A stretch of DNA of 64,000 nt from Distichodus sexfasciatus (lineage: Eukaryota > Chordata > Actinopteri > Characiformes > Distichodontidae), in the NCBI GenBank assembly GCA_032718565.1, contig JAVGVS010000003.1, positions 894,876-958,875 on the forward strand, given 5' to 3'. The notes beneath the pieces are model-generated. The model had not been told where the DNA came from and did not search any database. It was given only the letters and a program-made list of their open reading frames with translations. Shown piece by piece: positions 31,513-42,312 of the stretch (within the stretch, counting starts at the first letter, position 1; every line of letters begins with the position of its first letter). The translations under genes were made by a program, and so were the position numbers.

Positions 31513-32035
31513 AAGTTTTTCGCTAATATGGCCATGTAGCTGTTTACCAATATATTTTCACAGATTCACTTTCTAACACAGTAGCAGGAACCTGAGAAGT
31601 CTGTTGACAGGAGACTTTCCTAATTAAAAATTGTGTGCTTTCATTGTTGTCAGAAATTTGTGAGGACTTGACTGTTATTCATGATCAGTATGGAATCAGA
31701 TTTGTGCCAAAATAGTTGCACAAAACTTTTAAAGTATCAAACAAATGTAAAAATTCAAACGTCTTTAAAAAGGCTGTCAGAAGTAAGAAGTATGAATTAC
31801 AAACAAATTATTTGCTCATTCATGTAAAGTCCTGGTCTTTTCGTACTGCTCAGCAATGTAGTATAACATCCGGGACATTGAGCTGTCGCTCAAAAGCCAA
31901 TCAGCCAATGGGGACGTACCCTTGAAAAGCCCCGCCCTGCAGTAGATATGTGTCAGAATGGCAAACAAAAAAGCAGGCAGCGAAAACAAGAGCGTGAGCA
32001 GCGTAACTGCAAAGTATTTTTTAAGACAGTAAACG
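31513..32035. other. AT-rich to mixed unique DNA
   Basis: No gene. Contains the CCAAT/GC-box group listed next. Confidence 0.4.
31895..31938 (+). promoter_or_regulatory. two CCAAT boxes and a GC box
   Basis: CCAAT at 31897-31901 and 31905-31909, followed by CCCCGCCC (Sp1-type) at 31930-31937. Spacing is promoter-like, but there is no TATA box, CpG island or downstream gene, and similar CCAATCAG..CCCGCCC text occurs inside fish transposons. Confidence 0.3.
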
Positions 32036-32086
<51 letters not shown>

Positions 32087-32093
32087 AGAGAGA
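32036..32093. repeat. compound TG/AG microsatellite
   Basis: A TG run followed by an AG run, interrupted once by AATGAG. Confidence 0.9.
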
Positions 32094-32219
32094 GGTATTT
32101 GTAGGGACAATATATATGGCAATATATATGGAAAGTAGAAAGTGTACGCAAATTCCACTTAAATTTAATAAAAAAGGCTACATGTATGGTATATCTATAG
32201 TAAACTATATGGGCTGGTT

Positions 32220-32410
32220 TCTTGAAAAATAATTAACTCTCCTGTTATGTTGTGGGTCAAATTGACCCATTTTAAATTTACAAAAGAAAAAGAAAAATAG
32301 CTTAAAGTATTTTTTCAGTATGAAACCTCGACTTGGCTTGATAAGGATAATCAAAATATCAAATAAAAATGGTTCATTTCACATATGTGCATTGCAACGC
32401 TTGTTTTATT
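32220..32410. repeat. dispersed repeat with GGGTCAAATTGACCC palindrome
   Basis: CTCCTGTTATGTTGTGGGTC and the 15-base palindrome at 32254-32268 are typical of the terminal part of a fish DNA-transposon family I recognise only by texture. The other end was not found. Confidence 0.4.
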
Positions 32411-32469
32411 TGAAAGTGGTAATAATTTGGTTACTGTGATTAAGATTAGGCTGGAGTATTATTTAAACA

Positions 32470-32662
32470 ACTGTGCAAAAGTCTTGAGCCACATCTCTTA
32501 TTTCTTAATATTTTCTTTACAAAGAGCCAGACATTTCTTGTGTTCCTCAGTGTAGTTTTGAGAAAAAGTATTTACGTGTTTGAAAGTGTTGCAATAAATC
32601 TGTACCCATTGTCTCAATTTCCTTGCAAAATATAAAGAAATGACTTTTGCAACTGTACTGTT
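32470..32662. mobile_element. MITE family C, complete copy
   Basis: Inverted ends CTGTGCAAAAGTCTTGAGCC (32470) and TGACTTTTGCAACTGTACTG (to about 32662) bound 193 bp with no coding capacity. The interior carries TTGCAAAATATAAAGAAATG next to the right end. Flanking A/T dinucleotides fit TA-target insertion. Confidence 0.75.
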
Positions 32663-32714
32663 TACGTAATCATTACGGGAGTCAAAGCAGAGACCTCACA
32701 AAGATAGCAAGACC

Positions 32715-32776
32715 TCACTCTGTGTGTGTGTGTGGGTGTGTGTGTGTGTGTCTGTGTCTGTGTGTGTGTCTGTGAG
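32715..32776. repeat. TG microsatellite
   Basis: Interrupted TG/TCTG run. Confidence 0.9.
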
Positions 32777-33005
32777 CTTTTTCTCCCTGATTCTTTGTCC
32801 CCAATAGACAGCACAAACATATGGTTCCTCTCCCTCACCTTTAGTTAAGCCTCTCTTAATTAACTTTAAATGGCTAATTTGCAAGCTCGAGTAAGCAGGC
32901 TGTTAGTCTGTAGCGAGGATGTTGCTTTCAAACCCAATAATGAAACACTCTGAATTTGCAGATGCCGCCAAATCCTTATTTATTTATTTATTTATTTATT
33001 TATTC
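32777..33005. other. unique spacer ending in TTTA repeat
   Basis: Mixed unique text, then a TTTA tetranucleotide run at about 32977-33005. Confidence 0.6.
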
Positions 33006-35090
33006 ATTTAGGCGATGACGCAGAATTACTCCAAAATGGTGCTAATATGTCCTGTAGTGTACATCGTTCCAACAACAAAATATTGAGATGACATCCTCAG
33101 TGTTGGACAATATGCTTCAGTCAACCTTTGATAACTCATAATTTCAAATTTCATATGTTTACACAACATCAAAGATCATTCCACATACTGCAAAATAGAG
33201 TTCCAAAAATCTAAAATCTCGACTTATGTCTTTTACTCTGTGTACCATATACTGTATATATACAGCCTACCTACTGGTTTAAAATATTATTAAGTTACAG
33301 TATATGCAACTGAGAAAAAGTCATTCACATCCACACTATTTCAAATGATAATACTAATATTTGCACTTTTGGAAACTTTTAATATAAATTAATTTGATAA
33401 AAGTGAAACATGATGTTAACAGTAATTAAAAAATCTATTTTTAATCAAGCAATGCCAAATCACAATACAGTCTCAATGATATTTTGGAGGTAAAGAGTGT
33501 GTTGATTTCTGGCTTGTATAAGTTATGTCTGTTTCAGAGTTTCAGACTCATACATCTTTGATAAAATAACCCCACAGATTCTTGCTTTCATCAGTTTTGA
33601 TTAATATTTTCTCTTCACCTCATGTTCCTTACCTGCACTTTTTAGTCACTTTCTGTATGTGATACATAGAGGTACATACACCATCATCATGCAGTAAGTG
33701 AAAAACCAATAGTATCTGTAGACAACCGTATTCAGATATTACACTAGGAGTAGGATAGAGAAAAGGACAGTACATCAAAGATGCACTACACTGTAAAAAT
33801 GCTTTAATGATTTGATGGATTAGTCGTGTTAACATACTTTTCATTTACATAAACAATAACTTATGCACTGAAATTACAGTTTAAACAAGCTAAAATAACT
33901 TACCATAGTATAGGTTTATATTATTACAGTATGCCATTAAGGAACTTAATGGAATGAAATTTGCAAATAAAATACCAATGATTAAGCAGCATATTGTGAT
34001 GCTTTCAAGTAATATGTAACATCTTGCAGATTAATCAGATATAATGTTCTTGCAGAGTATGAAGTTCTTAGTGCAACACCAAATGTGATCTAATCGTAGA
34101 CAGCACTTGAACTTTTACCGAGTTCAAACTAAGTTGACCTTTTACTGAGAAAATACATGTTAAACCAAGAGACCAGCCTTCTTCCTCCATTTATATTTTA
34201 CATTTTTTCTCTGTTGCTTTTGAAAATGGCTAATTGATTGCTTTTTGTGAAATTGCCAGTTATATATACTCAAGAGTGGCAATTTTATTGTCTTACTTGT
34301 ACAGCACATTGGACACGCTGCTGTTGTTTAAATGTGTTTTATAATTTATTTTGATTGGACTGAACTGGACAGATGGATGTTTTTACAGTGTTTATGCAAC
34401 TTTTCCCCAGTACATGTCTGTATACTGTTACTGTAATGCTGTATCTATACATACACTTCAGTTCGAATACTTTTGCTTTTTCATTTTTAAGCATTTTTGA
34501 TCATTCTTCTGTCCTTTTAGTTACTGGCTTAAATTATTGTAACAGCAAATGCAAGATAAGCATAACTTTTCAGAAGGCCCAGAGGTACTTATTTTTGTAT
34601 GTATTTTTTGTATGTGGATTTGTATGTATGTGAAAATACAAACTCAATATCATCTTGTTTTCGCTTTGTTGCCTTAATTTCATAAGAATTCTGTTCTCAC
34701 TGAAGATTTTTTTAGACATGTTGTATGGTGAAATTTCTAATATTTTTCAAGCTAGGACTTTCTATAGCTTATCATTATGAAAGAAATATATGCCTTTTGC
34801 CAGATGGAAATAAGCTGATCTCTTGAAATACTTTATTGCGTAAAAACACAACTCAGAAGACTGCATTGAGTATGTGTCTCATGTATGTGTATTATTCCTA
34901 TACAACGTGTTTCAAGGGTGCAAAAATTCACACACTTTGCATGCTCAGCTCTCATCAGGATCTCAAATCTCGTCCCAACTAGACAAAAGGGCCCGTGACA
35001 TCACATCTTTTCTTCTTTTTTCTTCCAAACCCCCCCTTTCTTCCCCCTCCCTCCTCATTCTTTCTGTCTTTCTTTCTTTCTTTAAAACAT
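33006..35090. other. AT-rich desert
   Basis: About 2 kb of AT-rich DNA without recognisable repeat families or coding potential. The 86-residue frame at 34373-34633 lacks domain or splice support. A pyrimidine-rich run (TTTCTTCCCCCTCCCTCCTC) lies at about 35000-35085. Confidence 0.55.
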
Positions 35091-35099
35091 AAACACATG

Positions 35100-36170
35100 C
35101 CTCCCCTCCTTTGCCGGACGGGCCGAAAGGCCTGGAAACGAGAGCATATGTGGCGCTCAGGGCGGGTGGCTGCAGGCTTGGGATCAGCGCAGCGTCACCC
35201 CATCGAGCCGACCTTGTAAAACAATTAAGATCCTATTAACATATATTTTATTAATTGCCCTATCAGAGCAGAAAGACAAAGGGAGGTGAAGTGGGCCAAA
35301 GGAGGAGGAGGAAGTGGAGCATGGCAACGTTCTCACAGAGAGTGACAGCTGAGCGAATCGGGGTCAGCTCAAATCAGATCAGACAGCTTTGCCGATTTTG
35401 CTGGCTATTGATAGCTGAAAAAAAATCAATCGGGCCACAACACAACAGTGACAACTCGGCATGGGCGGGTCAAAATCTTGACCGAACTTTATACATCTCA
35501 GTAATTTTAGCTCTTATGTTTTTCTGCTCTGCTCTGTAAATTTGTGTTTTGGACGGGCAGGGAAAAACAAACAATGGACTTGGAGTTTCACAGGCCTTTT
35601 CCTTTTTTTCATTTCCTGCCGAGTAATTGGGCCGCCCTGCCGCATTATCCGGTCTAAATTGCAATACTAATTACGAGGCCTAAGAGTTGAGCAGCGTCAA
35701 TACTCTATTAGGATTAATTAGAATTGGAAGTGACAGCTGACGATTAGACACACGCTTCGCAGTTCAACAATACAGAGGTCAAATGAACAAGTTCCTCTCT
35801 TTCAGCCATTAATGCTTTAAGCTGACTATTAATATCTCATAAAATAAATAAATTAATAACCGCAGCGCCTGTGATTAGCACATGTTGGAGCGTATTTCAC
35901 CCCGGCGTCCGAGTTCACACCGTGCTGGGTTTATCTTGCTTTTAATTTTCACCCGGCGAGGCATGAATGGCTGATCATAATTGATTATGCTTCTAATTAC
36001 GAAGCGTATAATTAGTGGAAGTTATTGATAGTTGTGAATGTGGTTTTTAACCCTGGAGCTGTGAGTCTACCCAGAGGAGACGAGTGTCCTTCTGCTTTAA
36101 TGATGCCGGTGACTTTTAAATAATTAGAGTGTCATACAAAGTCACCATTGTTTTTCAGTCCGGCCTAGAC
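35100..36170. promoter_or_regulatory. strongest candidate conserved regulatory block
   Basis: About 1 kb of unique, composition-balanced DNA packed with developmental transcription-factor sites. TAATTA cores at 35668-35673, 35715-35720, 35994-35999 and 36009-36014; TGACAG fused to an E-box (TGACAGCTG, 35731-35739); a palindrome CATAATTGATTATG (35976-35989); and an inverted pair CTAATTA/TAATTAG spaced by 9 bp (35993-36015). No repeat family invades it. No frame is supported. I infer a deeply conserved enhancer cluster, probably two or three modules. Confidence 0.55.
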
Positions 36171-36766
36171 ATAACAAGGTCTCTCACACACTCACTTTCT
36201 CTCACTCTCATTTCATATTAATGGTCAGATGGTCAGCCTAATCAAAAGACTTACAGGCCCACTCCTATCTTTATCAGCTCATTAGAAAGTGATCAAATGT
36301 CAAAACAGAAATATGTCAAATCAAAAATATAATGCAAAATTACATATATATCTAATTACATATATATATATAGATAGATAGATATAGATATAGATATATA
36401 GATATATAGACAGTTATATATAGATATTTAGGGACAGTCTGGCACAAGTAATGAAAACTATGCCTTAATTTATGGATTTCATAGCTATAAATTGCTAAAA
36501 ACCCTTCATTTATTGAATACAATCAAAAGAACAGCAGCAGATCAGATGTGATTTTTGTGCAGTTACCTCACACAGAATTAACAGTATCATACAAACTGCT
36601 GCAAAAATCACAACCAGAGCATTGGGTACAGGTGAATTTGAACCAAATCTGGTGAAAATCCTAATATGGTGAGGAAGAATTTGTTTTGATGAGTCTTTCT
36701 TTATATAGTGACAAAGATTCTAACCAGAGAGAAATGAGTGGACTTTTAGTCACTTTCAGCACACGC
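36171..36766. other. AT-rich spacer with TATAGA repeat
   Basis: A TATA/TAGA low-complexity run lies at about 36345-36428. No gene. Confidence 0.55.
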
Positions 36767-36782
36767 ACACACACACACACAC

Positions 36783-37412
36783 AGAGTGATAGAGAGAGAA
36801 GGGGGGTAAGGGATAAAGTAAGAGAAAGAGAAAGCGAGGGGAAGGAAGAAGAGAGGGAGAGAGAGAAGAAAGAGAGCAGAGAAAGGAGAGAGAAAGCAAT
36901 TGATAAAGTGAGCAATAAAGAGTGGCAGACAATGAGAGAAAGAGAGAGAGAGAGAAGATTGAGAGGGGAACAGAAAGTGAAAGAGATAGAAATGAAGAAA
37001 AGAGAGGGGAACAAGACAAATGAGGGATGCAAAAAAAGTGAAAGACAGGGGCGGAAAGAATGAGGGATGCAGTTTGAAAGAGTGGACAGAGTGAGCGATG
37101 CACAGAGAAAGAGAGATGGATGGAAAATGTGAGAGATGCAGAGAGAGAGAGAAAAGGAGAAAAGAGGTGGAGATGCACAGGAGGAGGGAGTTAAGGATGT
37201 ACAGAGAGAGAAAGAGAGGGTGAAGAGAGAAAGGGGGGTGATGGAGGAGAGGAGAGAGTGAGGGATGCATAGAGAGAGAGGAATGGAAGGAGAGAGTGAG
37301 GGAGGTGGGGGAGAAAGAGAGAGAAAGAGAGAGGGAGAAGGTCAGAAAGAGAAAAACAGAGAGGGAGAGAGAGAGAGAGAGAGAGAGAGAAGGTGGTGGG
37401 GGCAGAGAGAAG
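36783..37412 (+). repeat. polypurine tract 1, about 630 bp
   Basis: Almost uninterrupted GA-rich plus strand (GAGAGAGA mixed with GGAAGAAG), preceded by a CA run at 36767-36782. The pyrimidine complement lacks stop codons, which gives frames of up to 240 residues rich in Ser, Leu and Phe; these are artefacts. Mirror-symmetric purine tracts of this kind can adopt intramolecular triplex DNA. Confidence 0.9.
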
Positions 37413-37439
37413 AGACTTGCACCGCCATCTTTTAGTTTT

Positions 37440-37572
37440 TCAAATAAAAGCTTGAACTTCTCAAACACATAAAACTGTCCTCAGAGGACCATAAAAATCA
37501 GATAAATCATGTCATCTTTTTGGGGACAATGAGGTCCTCACAAACACACACACACACCTACAGACACGCACA
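37440..37572. repeat. fragment of the GAGGTCCTCACAAAC repeat
   Basis: CTGTCCTCAGAGGACCATAA and TTTTTGGGGACAATGAGGTCC followed by a CA run match text at 45940-45980, where the same family forms an array. Confidence 0.5.
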
Positions 37573-37964
37573 TACCATTACGACTGCACTACCTGCAAGT
37601 GGTTCCTTAAATGTCAAAAAGAACAGTGTGATTTTATAATTGCGATCATTTGGTATCTAAAGATCACGATCCTGTCCACAGCCGCTGCTCTCTGCAGTTT
37701 AATGGTCTGTGTTGAATGTCATACAGATGCAGTTTGGAGCCGAACTGCACTCAAACTATACAGTAATATGGCATTCTGGCATTCTCACCGTGTGACAGGA
37801 CCTCGGCAAAAAGAGCTCTGCTCCGCAACCAAACCTCCACAGGAGAGGGTTTAAAAAAACAATAACATCTAGAGTATTTATATTAAAATCACTTTTCTCA
37901 AGTTTAATTTGTTTGCGAAACATCAACTCTTGTATTCACAGAGTCCCTGAAAGGACAAGTGAGA
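37573..37964. other. no gene recognised
   Basis: Mixed then AT-rich sequence. Confidence 0.4.
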
Positions 37965-38215
37965 AAAAAAATGCCACTTGCTCATGAGCAAGTATTGCAT
38001 GCTCATGAGAAATAAAGGATTGTGTGCTCACAAGAAGGTAACATGTTCATGGGAAGGTATTGCATGCCCATGAAGGAATGCCCCCTGAGAAAGCATCATG
38101 TGGCCATTTAATATAGAGAAAAATGATGGGTTCACAAGATGTTATCATGAGACACATTAATACTTTCTCAACGTGTGAACATGTTTTATCTCATGAGCAT
38201 GAGAAACTGGTGTTT
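37965..38215. repeat. diverged TGCTCATGAGAA minisatellite
   Basis: Eight or so imperfect units of the form TGCTCATGAGAAAGTATTG, several with CACAAGA or CATGGGA variants. The first unit forms a perfect 16-bp palindrome CTTGCTCATGAGCAAG (37977-37992). Confidence 0.75.
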
Positions 38216-38480
38216 GTTTCGCACTTGGGCTACATATGTTAACTCATTTCTTAAATAATGGGGAAATGTGTTAATATGTGTATAAAATAATTTACAAATT
38301 TTCAGTGACTTGAGACTATGCTGGTTTCCTACTAAACAAAATGCATCTCTTCCTGTCTAAAACCAAGTCCCCAAACTCGAGTCGTAACCACGATTATTTC
38401 TTATTTATCAGTTGTAAAAGACACTGTGTGTGTTTGTGCATGTATGTGTGTAGGTGGGTGTACGGTGTGTGCGTGTGTGT
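38216..38480. other. spacer with GT-rich run
   Basis: AT-rich, then a TGTG-rich phrase at 38425-38485. Confidence 0.5.
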
Positions 38481-38767
38481 TGTGCGGATCTCGATCTGTG
38501 GTTGGAAGCGGCTGGATTTTCTCTGTGAGCAAGTGGAGCAGTGCTAGAGGGCATACTTACCCTCCAGTTCCCACAGGAGCCATGTTATTATTGGTAATAA
38601 AAAGTGATAAATATGGCGTGAGCAGAAGCGAGTGCGCAGAAAACGAGTGCAACCTCTCCGACACAGCCCCAAAGAGATTACACTGCACTTCTCCACTCTC
38701 TCCCTTTATTCTCAAAAAACTCACCGCTTTGTGATAAAAGCCGGAGAAGAGCGCAATGAAGACTCTT
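38481..38767. promoter_or_regulatory. candidate conserved regulatory block
   Basis: CpG-retaining unique text (GCGAGTGCGCAGAAAACGAG near 38628) with GTAATAAAAAGTGATAAATA near 38593. It is bounded directly by polypurine tract 2. Low to moderate confidence. Confidence 0.35.
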
Positions 38768-39424
38768 CAGCAAAGAGAGAGAGAGGGAAAAGGGGTGAAA
38801 AAGAGAGCGGGGCAGACAGAGTGAGAAAGAGACGAAAGAAAGAGTGAGGGATGAAAAAAGAGAATTAAGAGGAAAGAGCGATGGAGACCAAAAGAGTGAG
38901 AGACCGATAGAAGGAATGAGAGAGAGGAATGCAGAGGGAGGGTGGGGGTGCTGAGGGGGGAGAGAGAGAGGGATGTAGAGAAAGAGAGAGTCAGAGAGAA
39001 TGGAGGAGGAAGAGGGATGCAGAAGGAAAAAGATGAAAGATGAAGGGAGAGAGAGAGAGAGAGAGAGAGAGAGGCAGAGAGAGAGTAGGAATAAGTGAGA
39101 AAGGGAAGAGAGAACGAAAAGGAGAGTGAGAGAGAATGGAGGAGAGGGAGACAGAGGGAGATAAATGCAGAAGGAGAAAAGTTAAGAGGAAAGGACAGAG
39201 AGAGAAGGAGAGAGAGTGGAGAAAAACAGAAGACAGAAAGAGAAAAGGAGAGGGGGATAAAAGAGTGAAGAATGCTGAGAGAGAAGGGGGGAATGAGTGA
39301 TAAAGCAAGACAGAGGCAGAAAGTGAGGGAAAAAGAAAAGATGGAAGCAAACAGTAAGAGAAGGGAAGAAAGAAGAGAGAGTTGAGGGATACAGAGAAAG
39401 AGAGAGAGAAGGAGAGAGAGCAAT
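38768..39424 (+). repeat. polypurine tract 2, about 655 bp
   Basis: Second GA-rich tract with purines on the same strand as tract 1, again with a stop-free pyrimidine complement (frames up to 218 residues, not genes). The two tracts are 1.36 kb apart and similar in length but not simple copies of each other. Confidence 0.9.
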
Positions 39425-39449
39425 CATGCCAGTGGTTTAGTCTTTAAGT

Positions 39450-39470
39450 GGGGGGGGTGGGGTGGGGGGG
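39450..39470 (+). other. G-quadruplex motif
   Basis: G runs of 8, 4 and 7 separated by single T. It directly follows polypurine tract 2. Confidence 0.7.
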
Positions 39471-39554
39471 TGAATACTAAACTACTGTCAAGTCAAATAT
39501 TTCCAGCACAATCCATTAATATAATGGACTAGACGAAAGCCCCACAGTCCTCTA

Positions 39555-39558
<4 letters not shown>

Positions 39559-39585
<27 letters not shown>

Positions 39586-39612
39586 CAACACACACATCCA
39601 CACACTCACACA
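39559..39612. repeat. CA microsatellite
   Basis: CA run at about 39559-39586 with an imperfect continuation. Confidence 0.9.
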
Positions 39613-39639
39613 GGACAGGACCAAGAGTGTTTCCTCCGT

Positions 39640-40060
39640 CTCACCCCCACCACCCCATACAGCACATTTCTCCTTCGATTGTCCAGCATAAAGGCGACAT
39701 TGTCCGGTAAGGGCCATTATTACTAGCAACGTTGGGCAGCCAGCAGGATGGAGGGAGCATGGCTCCGGGGTAAACGACAAGAAAAATGGAGTGAAGAGTT
39801 CATCAGAGCCATCGCAAACCCACCTCCTTCAAGGTAGAGTGCACCAGCACACAAGGCCTGAATGGAGAGATTTTCCAAATGTTTTGTAAATCTGAGGCCT
39901 GAGAGAAAAGAGAGAGAGAGAAAAAGAGGGAGGGAGAAAGAGATGGCAAGAAATGGACTTGGCCTATAAACAACATTAAGTGAGGTGGTGCCCATTTCTC
40001 CGGAAAGATGACATTAAAGGGAGCTTTTTTATTGATGGCTGCGAAGAAAAGGAGAGAAAG
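39640..40060. promoter_or_regulatory. candidate conserved regulatory block
   Basis: Unique sequence with retained CpGs (TTGTCCGGTAAGGGCCATTA), a forkhead-type ATAAACA (39966-39972), ATTAAGTGAGGTGG and TTTTTATTGATGGCTG. Small GA patches occur at 39905-39945. Short frames on the minus strand have no domains. Confidence 0.45.
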
Positions 40061-40289
40061 CACTCACAATTAAGAATCAATTGAAAGAGCAAGGGGGACG
40101 GAGTGAAAGCAGAGAGAGTGAGAGAACAGAAAGAAAGAGAGAAGAAAAACGTCCACCGTTATCCCCATCGCCGCCGGTCTTTTCATTTTGGGAACATAAA
40201 TGGAAGAATGAAGAGTGGTGTGTCTGTACTTAAACCCCATTCTTTTCCCCTTTCTCTCTTTTTCTCCCGCTCCCTCTCTCTCTCTTTCT
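40061..40289. other. mixed spacer with purine and pyrimidine patches
   Basis: A GA-rich patch lies at 40100-40148 and a TC-rich run at 40240-40303. CGTCCACCGTTATCCCCATC at about 40150 is unique and may belong to the next block. Confidence 0.45.
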
Positions 40290-40790
40290 CTCTCTCTCTC
40301 GCAAACGCTAGCCGTGCCCTCAACTCAGAACAGATGTATTACTTATGACATCCCAATTTTCATCCGTTCACAATTTTTACATTAGAGTTAAATCTCAGCA
40401 GCGCGAGATTCTTACGGCCGACTTGGCCCGAGCCATCAAATATTGAAGCGTTTGGAGAATACACACTGGCAGCCAGGTTGAGCCGAGTTCACGTCCAAAA
40501 AGCAGCAGTGGCGGCAGGGGCAGCGGCAGCAGCAGCTGAACGAGAAGAAGCGGAGCAGAAGACTCAGATTTCGCAGACATCCCCAATAGGAGTGTACAAC
40601 AGAAAAGCGTGCTGATAAAAATTTCATCGAAATGAGACGCAGGGATATTGCTAGCATTCTTCGCCGGCGTCGGTATGAAAACTTAATCTGAGTTAATGGA
40701 AGAGATATGAAAGCCTTTCTCAATTCAAAACACAACCCATGCATCATTTATGAATTATTGTCAGGGAAGCGATTCCGCTCTGAGACTCCG
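40290..40790. promoter_or_regulatory. candidate conserved regulatory block
   Basis: Two unique modules, about 40300-40490 and 40600-40790, separated by a CAGCGGCAGCAGCAG-type triplet patch. Features are CGCCGGCG (40662-40669), GAGCCATCAAATATTGAAGC near 40430, and TCATTTATGAATTATTGTCA near 40744 with Sox-type ATTGT. No coding frame spans both modules. Confidence 0.45.
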
Positions 40791-40924
40791 ACTCCGACTT
40801 GCTCGCCACACGAGATGGACCGGAGGATTCCGTGGAGAGGAGAGGAAAAAATAAAGAAAACAAAGTCGTTTTCGACCTTAATTATGCCAACAGATTTTTC
40901 TTTTTTTTTAAAAAGCTGTTGATA

Positions 40925-41255
40925 TAATCAGTATCAAGAGTGGCTAACTATAAAAAGCAATACATTTATACTGCTTTTTACTACATAACTATTAACTTTT
41001 TCAGTATTTTATCAGCAGCTTATCTGTATCATTGTAAAGTGGCAAAACGCTACATTGTTACAAAATTTTACATTTATGATACATGATCCATTTATGCTTG
41101 TTATGTAGTTAACTACTTGTTTTTACAAAGTAGCAAAACTATAGCTATTTTTAATCAGAAGTAGCTCGTAGCTTGAAAAAAAGTATCTTTTAGTAGATTT
41201 TTTAAGTAGATTTTAAAAGTAGCTTATTATATTGCAAGACTGCATACAATAAGCG
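40925..41255. repeat. repeat D copy
   Basis: AAACGCTACATTGTTACAAA near 41045, GTAGTTAACTACTTG near 41105 and TAGCTCGTAGCTTG near 41163 match the phrase set of repeat D. Confidence 0.45.
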
Positions 41256-41259
41256 CATA

Positions 41260-41790
41260 AGTTAAAACCAGTCGCCTTTGGGGAAAAACGTAACTCTAGA
41301 AGTCGATGTGGGGGCTTTTAAGGTTAAGTTGCAAAACACTGGGAGGAAGGAGGAAGATGGGAGGAATGTGTTTTACGAGCAGAGGCATTGACAGTCGCTA
41401 AAAGCTTCATTATGTTGGCGGCACGTAGCTTTTCGCCACACAACAGTGGAGCAGCTGATTGTTTTAAAAGCTTTCTTTCCCCTTATCTTTCTCACTCCTA
41501 TGTTCCCTCTCTCCTTCCTTTTTTTCAGACTCCAATTACAGATGGTAAGTTAGCACGGTGGAAACCCAGTGGCTAATTCATGCTGACAGTTGGCTGGTCC
41601 CGAGGCATGCTGAGAGTAATAGTAGCGTTGTCCTGAGCTGGAAAACATTCCCGCCTAATGCAGACTGCTGGTGTCCGGAGTCGGGCCTTACGTCTTTACA
41701 GCCATTTTACATGGCATCAAGCGAATCCTGATTAAGATTAATCATCTCCCTGAAGACACTCAACATCGTATCATACCCTGTCAGAACACA
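41260..41790. promoter_or_regulatory. candidate conserved regulatory block
   Basis: Unique text. The best part is 41560-41770, with TGGCTAATTCATGCTGACAG (TALE-type TGACAG) near 41571 and GATTAAGATTAATC (41730-41743), a pair of bicoid-type TAATC cores. A pyrimidine run lies at 41470-41525. Confidence 0.45.
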
Positions 41791-41894
41791 TATGTCCGTA
41801 CCACTTACATGCACTTTTTACACATGTGCACACGGATCCAGCCAGGTCTCTTTGACACCTAAATTGTTTTATAATGATGTGCCAGTACAGCTTT

Positions 41895-41898
<4 letters not shown>

Positions 41899-41955
<57 letters not shown>
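41899..41955. repeat. TAA microsatellite
   Basis: About 19 uninterrupted TAA/AAT units. Poly-Ile and poly-Tyr frames across it are artefacts. Confidence 0.95.
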
Positions 41956-41956
<1 letters not shown>

Positions 41957-42312
41957 TATTATCATTTTAAAACCACTCGGCCACTTTACTGATAAATTTT
42001 CATAATTCAGGTTAATCAAAATTTATTTAAGTTATTTTTTAGAATAGTTATAGTGTAGTTAATTGTTAATATAATGTAGTTAACAGATGATAAGTAAAAT
42101 AATCAGTGAAATATAAAAATGTTTCCATTACATAATGGAACTTAATGGAAACCTACCTGCTGGTACAAAATTATTAGAAATCATTATGAAAATATCTAAA
42201 AGTTTACATTACAAAAAATTATTCTAATACAAAATGACCTGTTGACCTAAGCTTACTTTGATGGAAAAATCAGAAAAGAATGTTAGAAAAATATTTAAAT
42301 GTTACAAAACAG
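41956..42312. other. AT-rich spacer
   Basis: No feature recognised. Confidence 0.5.

Noticed and set aside
31895..31938. Full promoter call from CCAAT and GC boxes.
   Set aside because: Kept only as a weak site group: no TATA, island, initiator or downstream gene, and the same text type occurs in fish transposons.
36746..37468. Open frame of 240 residues on the minus strand (Ser/Leu/Phe-rich, could suggest a membrane protein).
   Set aside because: It is the stop-free pyrimidine complement of polypurine tract 1; three frames are open at once and the composition is simple repeat.
38767..39423. Open frame of 218 residues on the minus strand.
   Set aside because: Same artefact in polypurine tract 2, with parallel open frames overlapping it.
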